Shown in pieces: positions 1 through 9,477 of a stretch of DNA of 64,000 nt; within the stretch, counting starts at the first letter, position 1; each line of letters opens with the position of its first letter. The stretch spans positions 310,001-374,000 of the forward strand of contig NZ_FOUX01000001.1 of NCBI RefSeq assembly GCF_900114995.1, in the 5' to 3' direction. Under the pieces are notes generated by a model. That model was not told where the DNA came from and did no database searches. It saw only the letters and a list, made by a program, of their open reading frames with translations. The stretch comes from Chitinophaga sp. YR627. GTDB lineage: Bacteria; Bacteroidota; Bacteroidia; Chitinophagales; Chitinophagaceae. Both the position numbers and the translations under genes were made by a program.

Positions 1-2142
1 GCGATCAAAGATCCGGCTTATGACCACAAAGGCAACACTGACTGGCAGGATGTGATCTATCGCAATGCGTTTACACAGAACCATAACCTGTCTTTCGCTA
101 AAACTACCAACACTGGTAGCTACATGGCCTCTCTGTCCCGCATGGACCAGGATGGTATCGTTGAAACCAGCTCCTTCAAAAGAACAACTGCAAGACTGAA
201 CGCGGAGGAATCTTTCTTCGACGACAGACGCCTGGTTGTTAAACTGAACCTGACTGCAAGTGATATCGATGAAACCGGTATCCCGAACGGTAACACCGCA
301 GGTTCTGATGGTCAGCTGATCATTCATGCCCTGATGGCTAACCCAACCCGTTCAGTATATGACTCTCTGGGTGGTTACACCAACTTTAACATGAACGCTC
401 ACTATAACCCTGCTTACCTGCTGAGCATCTATAAAGATAAAACCAACACTTTCCGCGTACTGGGTAACGTTGAAGCGTCCCTGAGACTGCTGAAAGGTCT
501 GAACTATCGTATCAACTACGGTATCGATAAGTCTACTTCTGAGCGTAACTCCACGATCTATCCGAACATTACGGACAGAACGCCACTGGGCGCTTATGCA
601 CAGAACAACCTGCAGTCACATACAACCCTGCTGGATCAGTACCTGACTTACAACCGTTCTATCGATAAGCATACATTTGAAGTACTGGGTGGTTTCTCTT
701 ATCAGCAGTTTAAATTCGCTGGTACCGCTTTCGGTATGATCAATATCGCTAAACAGGGACAGGGTGTAGATCCTGAATACAACCCTGGTTATTCCGGTAC
801 ACCAACCATTCCAAGTGGTTATGCACAGGAGAACGAATTACAGTCTTACTTCGGACGTGTAAACTATAACTACGACAACCGTTACCTGGTAACAGCCTCC
901 CTCCGTGCAGATGGCTCTACCCGTTTCGGTGAAAGTAAAAAATATGGTTACTTCCCATCCTTTGCACTGGGCTGGACCCTGTCTCAGGAAGGTTTCATGA
1001 AAGATATCAGCGCTATTCAGAACTTAAAACTGAGAGCTAGCTGGGGTCAGACAGGTAACCAGGAAGTTCCGAACAAGATCACACAGGCCAGCTACTCTCT
1101 GGCTACTTCAGCAGGTTACTACCTGTATGATGACCTGAAAGTAGTAAATGGTGTACTCGTAAACCGTACTGCTAACCCGAACCTGAAATGGGAAATGGTT
1201 GAACAGTATAACATCGGTGCTGACTTCGACCTGTTCAAGGGTAAATTATATGGTTCCGTGGAGTACTATAACAAGACTACCAAAGATCCTATCCTGAACA
1301 TCCCATCTGGTCCGCTGAGCCCAACCACTACTGTATGGAAAAACGTAGACGCCAGCATCGTGAACAAAGGTTTCGAGTTCACCCTGGGAACTACCCTGAT
1401 CCATACAAAAGATTTCAACTGGTCACTGGATGTGAACGGTGCGACTATCTCCAACAAGATCAAAGACCTGCCGGTTTCTGAACTCTACTCCGGTAGCATT
1501 TCCGGTCCTGGTCTGTCTGGTGTTAACGCTAACATCTACAAGAATGGCTACGAAGCTGGTTCATTCTTCATGCTGAAACACCTGGGTTATGACAAGGATG
1601 GTAAAGATATCTTTGAAGACAGAAACAACGACGGCGTGATCAACGCTGCCGACAGACAGATCTTCCAGGGTGCTATTCCTAACTTCAACTTTGGTCTGAA
1701 TAGCCAGCTGCGCTACAAGAAGTTCGACCTGTCATTTGCAGTGATCGGACAGACAGGCGGTTACCTGGTGAACAACACTGCACTGGATCTGAACATCAAC
1801 AGCCTTGCATCTGACCGTAACGTACTGAGAAAGTTCTATGAAGCAAATGCAAACCCTGCAAATGCTGTACAGCTGTCAACTTTGTACCTGGAGAAATCTG
1901 ACTTCGTTCGTTTAAGCAACCTGCGTCTCGGATACACTTTACCGCTTGAGCGCGTACAGTGGATCAAATCCGTTAACGTGTACGTAAGTGCATCTAACCT
2001 GCTGACCATCACTGGTTACTCTGGTTACGATCCACTGGTGAACACGACTAAGACAGTTGGTGGTAACCAGTCCCTGGGTATCGATTACACGACTTATCCG
2101 GCTGCAAAATCATTCCTCTTCGGTACAACAGTTAAATTTTAA
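1..2142 (+). CDS. SusC/RagA-family TonB-linked outer-membrane protein (3' part only)
   Basis: This is the C-terminal part (about 713 residues) of a SusC-type barrel that imports large substrates across the outer membrane with a SusD lid and TonB energy. The frame is open from base 1 and reads 'NTDWQDVIYRNAFTQ', a usual SusC segment, so the gene starts upstream. The signal peptide, carboxypeptidase-like domain and plug are outside the window. Family marks are the alternating beta-strand pattern, 'YLVTASLRADGSTRFG', 'LRASWGQTGNQEVP', 'NPNLKWE' and the final aromatic 'TTVKF' typical of barrels. The SusD partner follows after 11 bases, so the two form an operon. Codon use is strongly skewed (Leu mostly CTG, Asn mostly AAC, Gly mostly GGT), more than in the second SusC at 45237, which suggests high expression. 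The substrate cannot be read from this fragment. Confidence 0.95.
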   Translation, partial: AIKDPAYDHKGNTDWQDVIYRNAFTQNHNLSFAKTTNTGSYMASLSRMDQDGIVETSSFKRTTARLNAEESFFDDRRLVVKLNLTASDIDETGIPNGNTAGSDGQLIIHALMANPTRSVYDSLGGYTNFNMNAHYNPAYLLSIYKDKTNTFRVLGNVEASLRLLKGLNYRINYGIDKSTSERNSTIYPNITDRTPLGAYAQNNLQSHTTLLDQYLTYNRSIDKHTFEVLGGFSYQQFKFAGTAFGMINIAKQGQGVDPEYNPGYSGTPTIPSGYAQENELQSYFGRVNYNYDNRYLVTASLRADGSTRFGESKKYGYFPSFALGWTLSQEGFMKDISAIQNLKLRASWGQTGNQEVPNKITQASYSLATSAGYYLYDDLKVVNGVLVNRTANPNLKWEMVEQYNIGADFDLFKGKLYGSVEYYNKTTKDPILNIPSGPLSPTTTVWKNVDASIVNKGFEFTLGTTLIHTKDFNWSLDVNGATISNKIKDLPVSELYSGSISGPGLSGVNANIYKNGYEAGSFFMLKHLGYDKDGKDIFEDRNNDGVINAADRQIFQGAIPNFNFGLNSQLRYKKFDLSFAVIGQTGGYLVNNTALDLNINSLASDRNVLRKFYEANANPANAVQLSTLYLEKSDFVRLSNLRLGYTLPLERVQWIKSVNVYVSASNLLTITGYSGYDPLVNTTKTVGGNQSLGIDYTTYPAAKSFLFGTTVKF

Positions 2143-2153
2143 GAGATTAGATC

Positions 2154-3917
2154 ATGAGAAAGAAATCATTTAAACTTCATATACTGGCCTGCGTTGCACT
2201 GACTGTTGCAATGACGGGTTGTACAGACCTCAAAGAACAAGTGATCGATGAGGTACTGGGTTCAAACAATTCAAATCCTGAGAATGCACTGGCAGCCGCT
2301 TATGGTCAGCTGGGCGATGGTACCTTCGTGGACCATGGTAACGTATTCGCTTTACAGGAATATTCTACAGATGAGGCCCTGCTGCCTACCCGTGGTAGTG
2401 ACTGGGGTGACGGTGGTGTATGGCGTGCTGTACACGAGTTCACCTGGGCGCCTGACAACTCTGTTGTAACCAATACCTGGAACGCGCTGAACGCAGGTAT
2501 CACCAAATCCCTGACAGCTATCAGTGCGATCAACGGTAAAGCTGATTTCGCTAACAAAAAGCTGTTCCTGGCAGAAGCAAAAGGTCTGCTGGATTTTTAT
2601 ACCTTCCATACACTGGATATGTACGGACAGGCTCCTTACCGTGATCCGGCTGATGTAAACGCACCGGCAACTGTAAGAAAAGCTGCTGACGCGATCGATG
2701 AACTGATCAAAGACGTAGAAGCCATCCTGCCTGATCTGGCTAACCTGAAAGAACAGAACACACACAATGGTCGTTTCACCAAACAGGCTGCTTATGCACT
2801 GCTGGCTGATATGTACCTGAACCGTGCTGTATTCAAAGACCGTTATGCTGCCAGCTTTAAATTTGACGAAGCTGCAGTAGGCGGTACAGGTACCGATATG
2901 GATAAAGTAATTGAGTATACTTCAAAACTCATTAACGATCCTGCGTTCCACCTGGAAAGCAACTACTTCAAAAACTTCGATATCAGCAACACTGGTGCTC
3001 CTGAGCTGATCTTCGTTGTTGTTCAGCAGATCAACACCCTGCGTAACAGCGACAACGACTTTGCTTATATGTCTATGGAAAGAAACCAGAAGCCTTCTCC
3101 TGCTAACAGAGGTACGAACGCTTCCTGTATCACTCCTGAGTTTTACAGCACCTGGGATAACAACCACGATGACCCTCGTTTCTCCCGTCACTATCAGTAT
3201 GCTGATGGTACCTGGTTCATGAACGATGGTACTGACGTAAGTGTACCTGCTACCAGCATCGTTCCAAACAGTGCTTCCCTGCCCTGGTTCCACTTCAACC
3301 GTGGTCTGCTGGCTGGTCAGCAATATGGTCCGAAACTGCTGCCTAACGGTACTTTTGAAATGACAACTGATGGTCGTATCAAAGTAAGCAAACTGACCTG
3401 CGAAAAGAATACTTCTCTGCCAATGGACTTTACGCCTGAGCTGAAATTCGATAATCCGGTTCAGTCTGTATTTACACAGGCACAGATCAATCAGGGTGTA
3501 CGTGTATTCAAATTTGAATTCGATCCTGAGAGAGATAACAGCTCCAGCAACGTGGATATTCCTCTGTACCGTCTGGGTGGTATGTATTGTATGAGAGCAG
3601 AAGCTTACTTCCGTAAAAACCAGGGTGACCTGGCGCTGGCTGATCTGAATAAATTACGTACTACAAGAACCCGTGAAGCACTGTACAACAATGCTCCTGG
3701 TAAAGAGCTGACTACGCTGACAGAACAGGGTCTGTATAACGAAACCGGTTACGAAATGTACTGGGAAATGTACAGAAGAAAGGCTGCTATCCGTTTCGGT
3801 AAATTTGATCTGGCAGGTACTGCAAAACCAGCGTCTCAGCCATACAGAAGGATCTATCCGATCCCTCAGTCAACGATGGATGCTACCAAAATATACACCC
3901 AGAACGATAAATACTAA
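2154..3917 (+). CDS. SusD/RagB-family outer-membrane nutrient-binding lipoprotein
   Basis: Complete 587-residue SusD homologue, the surface lid that captures substrate for the SusC barrel encoded immediately upstream. The N-terminus is a lipoprotein signal with lipobox 'AMTGC' and lipidated Cys23. The family pattern is present: helical TPR-like middle ('GLLDFYTFHTLDMYGQAPYRD', broken here into its usual blocks; 'YALLADMYLNRAVF'), and a C-terminal block 'PLYRLGGMYCMRAEAYFRKN' followed by 'LADLNKLRTTR' and 'YPIPQ'. Length fits the family. It shares the biased codon use of the upstream gene. A factor-independent terminator begins 36 bases after the stop, so the operon ends here. No glycosidase or protease is attached downstream, so the substrate is unknown. 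Confidence 0.95.
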   Translation: MRKKSFKLHILACVALTVAMTGCTDLKEQVIDEVLGSNNSNPENALAAAYGQLGDGTFVDHGNVFALQEYSTDEALLPTRGSDWGDGGVWRAVHEFTWAPDNSVVTNTWNALNAGITKSLTAISAINGKADFANKKLFLAEAKGLLDFYTFHTLDMYGQAPYRDPADVNAPATVRKAADAIDELIKDVEAILPDLANLKEQNTHNGRFTKQAAYALLADMYLNRAVFKDRYAASFKFDEAAVGGTGTDMDKVIEYTSKLINDPAFHLESNYFKNFDISNTGAPELIFVVVQQINTLRNSDNDFAYMSMERNQKPSPANRGTNASCITPEFYSTWDNNHDDPRFSRHYQYADGTWFMNDGTDVSVPATSIVPNSASLPWFHFNRGLLAGQQYGPKLLPNGTFEMTTDGRIKVSKLTCEKNTSLPMDFTPELKFDNPVQSVFTQAQINQGVRVFKFEFDPERDNSSSNVDIPLYRLGGMYCMRAEAYFRKNQGDLALADLNKLRTTRTREALYNNAPGKELTTLTEQGLYNETGYEMYWEMYRRKAAIRFGKFDLAGTAKPASQPYRRIYPIPQSTMDATKIYTQNDKY

Positions 3918-3952
3918 CCTGGGTATTTCTTTAACACACACTGAGTATAAGA

Positions 3953-3980
3953 GGCCTGCCGTTTGGCGGGCCTTTTTATT
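3953..3980 (+). terminator. Rho-independent terminator of the susCD operon
   Basis: An 8-bp GC-rich stem (3953-3960 with 3965-3972, one G-T wobble, loop GTTT) is followed directly by a T-rich tract. It lies 36 bases after the SusD stop codon. Confidence 0.85.
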
Positions 3981-4038
3981 TATAGGAATGTTGTCGGTGA
4001 AATTTTATACATTGATGCACTATTCTAAAAAGGATTGA

Positions 4039-4764
4039 ATGGATACAACATTTCAGGCAACATTTACTGCCGCCGATATACTGGCTCAACTCGATGCCTA
4101 CGCTGAGAAGTTTGAGTTCCCTATGCTGGACAACGGGTATGTTTACCTGGCTGATTCCCGTTTGTCGGCCTATGGAGACAAGGAAAGATGGATCTTACTG
4201 GTCGAAGTGATAGGGTATAATTACCGTGCACGTGGCCATGCAGGTATGGAAAACTGTCTTTACTTTTTTGGTAATTGTCTGCCGTTTGAACCTGGTTTAC
4301 AAAACTTTAATTTCTTTACGTCAACAGACGATAGTGAAGACGGGGATACCTTTGATCCCGAACAAAGGGATATGCTGCACCCGAAAGCAGTCTCTATGTT
4401 GTTGAATGGAGAAAAGATCACCATTTCACATGATCCTGCTTATTACAGCGCGCGTGGTGTGGAACTGGAAAGTGCGCCTGCCATTCGTACATGGGAGTTT
4501 TTACGGGCTATTGTGGTTGACCACAGGGAAGGATTTTTGGCGAGGGAAGAGGAGATCAGGGACAGGATACCGAAGGACCTGCCGTTGGTATTACGACTGG
4601 ATGAATGGCATCATAATGATCTGGCAGCAGAGGAGAAGCCTTCTGAAGCAGAAGCTTTTCAGCTGATCGCAAAGATGCTCGAGACAGGTGATCCTGCATG
4701 TTATCAGCCAACAAAAGCGGCTAATAACCACTGGAAGAACTGGCCTGACGGCGGTACTGTATAA
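4039..4764 (+). CDS. Uncharacterised cytosolic protein, 241 residues (possibly DUF7003-like)
   Basis: Soluble protein without signal peptide or membrane segment. The N-terminal half carries 'FPMLDNGYVYLADSRLSAYGD' (split: FPMLDNGYVY and ADSRLSAYGD) followed by 'WILLVEVIGYNYRARG', which I associate with an uncharacterised family found widely in soil bacteria, perhaps DUF7003; that label is from memory and unsure. The C-terminus is Trp-rich ('NNHWKNWPDGGTV'). It stands alone between two terminators, so context gives no function. The pattern of isolated single genes of this kind resembles orphan immunity-type proteins, but nothing in the sequence proves that. Confidence 0.75.
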   Translation: MDTTFQATFTAADILAQLDAYAEKFEFPMLDNGYVYLADSRLSAYGDKERWILLVEVIGYNYRARGHAGMENCLYFFGNCLPFEPGLQNFNFFTSTDDSEDGDTFDPEQRDMLHPKAVSMLLNGEKITISHDPAYYSARGVELESAPAIRTWEFLRAIVVDHREGFLAREEEIRDRIPKDLPLVLRLDEWHHNDLAAEEKPSEAEAFQLIAKMLETGDPACYQPTKAANNHWKNWPDGGTV

Positions 4765-4787
4765 GTAATTGATTTGCATAAAACATA

Positions 4788-4818
4788 AAGCCCGCCTGGA
4801 AAGGCGGGCCTTATTGTT
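4788..4818. terminator. Bidirectional terminator between convergent genes
   Basis: A 7-bp perfect stem (4790-4796 with 4803-4809) has T-rich sequence on both strands. It lies between the plus-strand gene ending at 4764 and the minus-strand efflux operon ending at 4860, so it can stop both transcripts. Confidence 0.8.
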
Positions 4819-4859
4819 TAAATATACATCCTGATCGTCAATCGATCGTCTATCCGGTA

Positions 4860-6293
4860 CTAATTCCAGCCACCTCCCAGTGCCTGATAAATATTCACCA
4901 GTGCACTCATCTGCTCCTTCTGTGTTTCTATCAGCTCAAACCTGGACTCCAGTGCATCGCGCTGTGTCAGCAGTACTTCCATATAGTCCGCTCTCGCTGA
5001 TTTGAAGAGATCATTTGAAATATTGATACTTTGCGACAAAGCGGCTACCTGTTGTGATTTCAGGTCATAGCTCTTTTGCAGGTTCTGCATCTTCGACAAC
5101 TGATTGGCTACTTCCACATACGCATTCAGGATACTTCTTTCATAGTTATATGCGGCCTGGATCTGTTTGGCGTTTGCGCTGGCATAAGCAGCCTTTATAG
5201 CGTTCTTATTCACCAGTGGAGCTATCAGATCGCCCCCAATGGAATACAGCAGGGATTTCGGTGTCTTGAGCAGATAGGAAGGATTAAAAGCCTCATAACC
5301 CAGTGCTGCTGAAATACCCAGGGAAGGATAGAATTGCGCCTTCGCTACTTTTATATCCAGTCTTGCTGCTGTCAGTTCCAACTCTGCCTGTTTGATATCC
5401 GGACGATTAGCCAGCAGCTGTGAAGGCATGCCGGGATGTATCGTTGCCGGTAGTGCTTTACCGAAGGCTTCATCATTCCTGGCGATTGGCTGCGGATAAC
5501 GGCCCAGCAGGAAGTTGATCCTGTTTTCGGTTTCTGTGATCTGCTGCTGGATATCATACTGCAGACTTCTTGTCTTCAGTACTTCTGCTTCGAATTTGCG
5601 TACCGCCAGTTCGGTGACCCTGGTGGCTTCTTTCTGCACCTTTACAATTTCCAGCGCATTATTCTGAATCTCGATATTCTGTTTTACGATGGTCAGCTGA
5701 TTGTCCAGTGCCAGTAATTCGTAGTAAGAATTAGCGATTTCTGCGATGAGCCCTGTCACCATGAAGTTCCTGCCTTCAACGGATGCCAGGTACCTGGACA
5801 CAGCCGCTTTGGTGGCATTATGCAGCTTGTGCCAGATGTCGATCTCCCAGGTAGCGTAGGCCGCTACCAGATAGTTAGGCAGCGGGTCCGGCATTTCTTT
5901 TCCCGGTTTGATCTCTGTAGTAGCATCACCAGCACCCTGACTGGTATAACGGCCCACCTTTTCTACTTCCGCCGCACCTTTGATGCCTACAAACGGGAGG
6001 TATTCCCCTTTTCTGGCTTTGATCTCATTCCGGCTGATCTCAATTTCCTGAAGGGTGATATTCAACTCCTGGTTATGTTGTAATGCGGTATCGATCAGTG
6101 CTGCCAGATAAGGATCCGTGAAGTATTCCTTCCATTTGATACTGGCTATATTGGTGGTGTCTGATGATGTATTATAACTGGCAGGTGTGTTTTTATTCTC
6201 TGTTTTTTCAACGGCGTTAGGAATGCTGCACGCGGTGAAACCCAGCGCGATGCAGCCTCCTACGATATATCTGTATCTTTTTCCTTTAAACAT
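4860..6293 (-). CDS. RND efflux outer-membrane factor (NodT/OprM type lipoprotein)
   Basis: TolC-like exit channel of a tripartite drug-efflux system, 477 residues from the ATG at 6293. A TTG nine bases upstream is possible but ATG puts the signal in normal register. Lipobox 'GFTAC' gives lipidated Cys22. Family marks are the two repeated helical hairpins ('YATWEIDIWHKLHNATKAA', 'SYYELLALDNQL') and 'LLANRPDIKQAELELTAA' with 'FYPSLGISAALGY', the diagnostic OMF repeat. The C-terminus ends 'YQALGGGWN', as in the NodT family. It is the last gene of the operon and overlaps the end of the pump gene by 8 bases, which implies translational coupling. Confidence 0.95.
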   Translation of the reverse strand: MFKGKRYRYIVGGCIALGFTACSIPNAVEKTENKNTPASYNTSSDTTNIASIKWKEYFTDPYLAALIDTALQHNQELNITLQEIEISRNEIKARKGEYLPFVGIKGAAEVEKVGRYTSQGAGDATTEIKPGKEMPDPLPNYLVAAYATWEIDIWHKLHNATKAAVSRYLASVEGRNFMVTGLIAEIANSYYELLALDNQLTIVKQNIEIQNNALEIVKVQKEATRVTELAVRKFEAEVLKTRSLQYDIQQQITETENRINFLLGRYPQPIARNDEAFGKALPATIHPGMPSQLLANRPDIKQAELELTAARLDIKVAKAQFYPSLGISAALGYEAFNPSYLLKTPKSLLYSIGGDLIAPLVNKNAIKAAYASANAKQIQAAYNYERSILNAYVEVANQLSKMQNLQKSYDLKSQQVAALSQSINISNDLFKSARADYMEVLLTQRDALESRFELIETQKEQMSALVNIYQALGGGWN

Positions 6294-9200
6294 TGTGTTC
6301 AATTTCTTCAGTTAGAGGAAGCTCTTCTTCATGTTTCACCAGCTTGTGTTTCTCCGCTATTTTACCGAAGAAATAGTATAAGCCCGGTACGAGTATAACC
6401 CCGAAGATGGTTCCGAATAGCATACCACCTGCAGCAGCTGTACCGATGGTACGGTTACCGATCGCACCCGGGCCTGTGGCAAATACCAGTGGTATCAGAC
6501 CTGCGATGAAGGCGAAGGAAGTCATCAGGATCGGGCGGAAACGCGCTTTCGCACCTTCTACCGCCGAACGGAATACGGACTCGCCTGACTGGTGTTTCTG
6601 TACGGCAAATTCCACGATCAGTACGGCATTCTTACCCAACAGACCAATCAGCATCACCATACCTACCTGTGCGTAGATATTGTTTTCCAGTCCCAGTAAT
6701 TTCAGGAAGAGGAAGGCGCCGAACACACCCGCAGGCAGTGAAAGCACTACCGCCAGTGGCAGCATAAAGCTTTCATATTGTGAAGCCAGGATCATGTATA
6801 CGAATGCGAGACAGATAAGGAAGATGTAGATCGCTTCATTGCCACGTCCTACTTCGTCTTTGGTCATACCTCCCCAGTCAATATCATAGCCTCTTGGTAA
6901 ACTCTGCGCCGCTACTTCCTGAATGGCCTTGATCGCGTCACCACTACTATATCCCGGCGCCGGAGAGCCCTTGATCGCAGAAGAGGTGAACATGTTGTAA
7001 CGGGTGATCTCATTCAGACCGTAAACCTTTTCCATCTTCATGAAAGTGGAGAACGGTACCATTTCATCATGGTCATTCTTGACATACAGTTTCATGATAT
7101 CTTCCGGCATCGATCTGTACTGCGGACCTGCCTGTACCATCACTTTGTAAAGACGGCCATAGCGGATAAAGCTGGTCTCGTAGTTACTACCGATCAGTGT
7201 AGACAGTGTCTGCATCGCATTGGCAATTGTCACGCCTTTTTGCTGTGCGATGGCATTGTCAATATGCAGGACAAATTGTGGGTAGCTGGCGCTATAGAAC
7301 GTAAACAGGGCTGTTAGTTCTTTACGTTTCTTCAATGCTTCTACAAAATCCCTGTTTACGGCTTCCATTTTCTTATAGTCGTTAGTGCCGGTTTTATCGA
7401 GCAGGCGTAAGTCGAAACCACCTGCAGCACCATAACCGGGAACGGCCGGTGGCTGGAAGAATTCTATCACAGCGCCGGGTATATCTTTGGCTTTTTCTTC
7501 CAGTTCCTGGATGATCTCTTCTGCCGAATGTTTACGTTCTTCCCAGCTTTTCAGGTTGATCAGACAGGTACCGGAGTTAGACCCTGTACCTTCGGTCAGG
7601 ATCTCATAACCTGCCAGTGAGGAAACAGATTGTACGCCATCGATCTTTTCTGCTATTTTCTGTAATCTGTTGGATATCTCGTTGGTCCTTTCCAGCGAAG
7701 AGCCGGGAGGCGCCTGGATCACCGCGTAGATCATACCCTGGTCTTCCGCTGGGATAAAGCCCGGAGGAACGGTGTTGCTCAGGAACCAGGTACCGGCACA
7801 GAAGCCGATCAGTATACCGAAGGTGATGACCCTGCGGTTGACGATCCTGCGTAAGAGACGGGTATATCGGCCGGTTAGTTTATCAAAACGGTTATTGAAC
7901 CAGTCCAGGAATCTGTTGATCGGTGTTCTCTTTCTTGGCTGTCCGTGGGTATTCTTCAGCATCATGATACACAGGGCAGGGGTGAGCGTCAATGCGATCA
8001 CACCGGACAGGATAATAGCCGTTGCCATGGTGATGGAGAACTGTCTGTAGAAGATCCCTACCGGACCAGACATGAAGGCCACCGGAATGAACACGGCCGC
8101 CATTACCAGCGTAATTGCGATGATCGCACCGCTGATCTCATGGACGACCCGTTTCGTCGCGAGATAAGGCGAGAGGTGTTCTTCTGCCATTTTCGCGTGT
8201 ACGGCCTCAATCACCACAATGGCGTTGTCCACCACGATACCAATAGCCAGTACAAGGGCAAAGAGGGTGATCAGGTTGAGGGTCAGTCCGAGGAACTGCA
8301 TGAATATAAACGTACCCACCAGTGACACTGGTACGGCCAGTGCCGGGATGAGCGTGGAGCGCCAGTCACCCAGGAAGAGGAATACCACGATACCAACGAG
8401 GATGAAGGCCTCTACCAGGGTATGCAATACCTTTTCAATGGAGGCATCCAGGAACTTGGATACGTCATAACTGATCTCATAATCCATTCCCGCAGGGAAG
8501 GACCTGGACTTGATCTGCTCCAGTTTCTCTTTTACTTCTCTGATCACCTGACTGGCATTACTGCCATAGTATTGTTTTAATACGATTGCTGCCGACGGAC
8601 TACCATTCAGATCGGAGTAGATATCATAGAACAGGCTTCCGAATTCGATATCTGCCACATCTTTCAGGTGGAGCAGTTCTCCGTTGGGATTGGCCCGCAG
8701 GATGATATTTTCGTATTCTTCCTTCGTGCTGAACCTGCCGGGATATTTCATTACATATTCGAATGCCTGCGAACGTTTACCGGAGCTTTCGCCTGTTTTA
8801 CCCGGAGAAGCCTCCAGACTCTGTTCATTGAGCGCTTTCATGACTTCTTCTGCAGAGATCTTGTAGGCCAGCATTCTGTCTGGTTTCAGCCAGATACGCA
8901 TTGAATACTCACGCGTACCCAGGATACGGGCACTACCGATCCCTTTCAGACGGGAGAGTTCCGGCAGGATATTGATATCGGCAAAGTTGTACAGGAACCT
9001 TTCATCTGTATGTTTGTCTGTACTGTGCAGGTTCACATACATCAGCATCGCTGGTTGTTCAAGGCTGGTCAGCAAGCCTTCGCGTATTACCAGGGGAGGC
9101 AGTTTGTTGATCACCTTTGCGATACGGTTCTGCACATTCAGTGCTGCCAGGTTAGGGTCTGTACCCAGGTCAAATACCACCTGGATATTGGCCTCACCGG

Positions 9201-9453
9201 TATTGGTCGCATCGGAGGTCATGTATTTCATGCCGGGTACCCCGTTGATGGCTCTTTCCAGTGGAATGATCACTGTTTTTACCAGCAGTTCACCGTTGGC
9301 GCCGGGATATTCGGCCGTCACTTTTACAGTAGGGGGTGAGATCGCAGGAAACTGCGTTACCGGAAGACTCATCATACCCAATACCCCCAGGAGCACTATA
9401 ATGAGTGAGAGCATTATAGAGAGGACGGGCCTTTTAATAATATTACTGAACAT
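6286..9453 (-). CDS. RND multidrug efflux pump, HAE1 family (AcrB-like)
   Basis: Inner-membrane proton-driven pump of 1055 residues, the full length for AcrB-type proteins. TM1 starts 'FSNIIKRPVLSIMLSLIIV'. The family block 'PVTQFPAISPPTVKVTAEYPG' (split at VTQFPAISPP) follows, then the TM4 motif 'GIVVDNAIVVIEAVHAKM' near residue 410, TM10 'GLLGKNAVLIVEFAVQKH' with the proton-relay Lys, and the last block 'RPILMTSFAFIAGLIPLV'. The paired Asp of AcrB TM4 (D407/D408) reads Asp-Asn here, so one of the two acidic residues is absent. The adaptor is 24 bases upstream and the outer-membrane factor overlaps downstream, so the complex is complete. No regulator gene adjoins it. Substrate range cannot be inferred. 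Confidence 0.97.
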   Translation of the reverse strand: MFSNIIKRPVLSIMLSLIIVLLGVLGMMSLPVTQFPAISPPTVKVTAEYPGANGELLVKTVIIPLERAINGVPGMKYMTSDATNTGEANIQVVFDLGTDPNLAALNVQNRIAKVINKLPPLVIREGLLTSLEQPAMLMYVNLHSTDKHTDERFLYNFADINILPELSRLKGIGSARILGTREYSMRIWLKPDRMLAYKISAEEVMKALNEQSLEASPGKTGESSGKRSQAFEYVMKYPGRFSTKEEYENIILRANPNGELLHLKDVADIEFGSLFYDIYSDLNGSPSAAIVLKQYYGSNASQVIREVKEKLEQIKSRSFPAGMDYEISYDVSKFLDASIEKVLHTLVEAFILVGIVVFLFLGDWRSTLIPALAVPVSLVGTFIFMQFLGLTLNLITLFALVLAIGIVVDNAIVVIEAVHAKMAEEHLSPYLATKRVVHEISGAIIAITLVMAAVFIPVAFMSGPVGIFYRQFSITMATAIILSGVIALTLTPALCIMMLKNTHGQPRKRTPINRFLDWFNNRFDKLTGRYTRLLRRIVNRRVITFGILIGFCAGTWFLSNTVPPGFIPAEDQGMIYAVIQAPPGSSLERTNEISNRLQKIAEKIDGVQSVSSLAGYEILTEGTGSNSGTCLINLKSWEERKHSAEEIIQELEEKAKDIPGAVIEFFQPPAVPGYGAAGGFDLRLLDKTGTNDYKKMEAVNRDFVEALKKRKELTALFTFYSASYPQFVLHIDNAIAQQKGVTIANAMQTLSTLIGSNYETSFIRYGRLYKVMVQAGPQYRSMPEDIMKLYVKNDHDEMVPFSTFMKMEKVYGLNEITRYNMFTSSAIKGSPAPGYSSGDAIKAIQEVAAQSLPRGYDIDWGGMTKDEVGRGNEAIYIFLICLAFVYMILASQYESFMLPLAVVLSLPAGVFGAFLFLKLLGLENNIYAQVGMVMLIGLLGKNAVLIVEFAVQKHQSGESVFRSAVEGAKARFRPILMTSFAFIAGLIPLVFATGPGAIGNRTIGTAAAGGMLFGTIFGVILVPGLYYFFGKIAEKHKLVKHEEELPLTEEIEHNV

Positions 9454-9477
9454 TTTACATGTATTTTAATGGTTACA

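Noticed and set aside
52..2142. First SusC gene starting at the GTG at position 52
   Set aside because: The frame is open from base 1 and the residues before position 52 match the usual SusC sequence, so the gene is a fragment cut by the window edge.
4039..4764. Toxin-immunity role for the orphan 241-residue protein
   Set aside because: No toxin gene, secretion signal or repeat-rich neighbour is present, so the idea rests only on its isolation.
8972..9469. 165-codon plus-strand frame opposite the RND pump
   Set aside because: It is the shadow of a conserved coding region on the other strand; the pump frame carries all family motifs.
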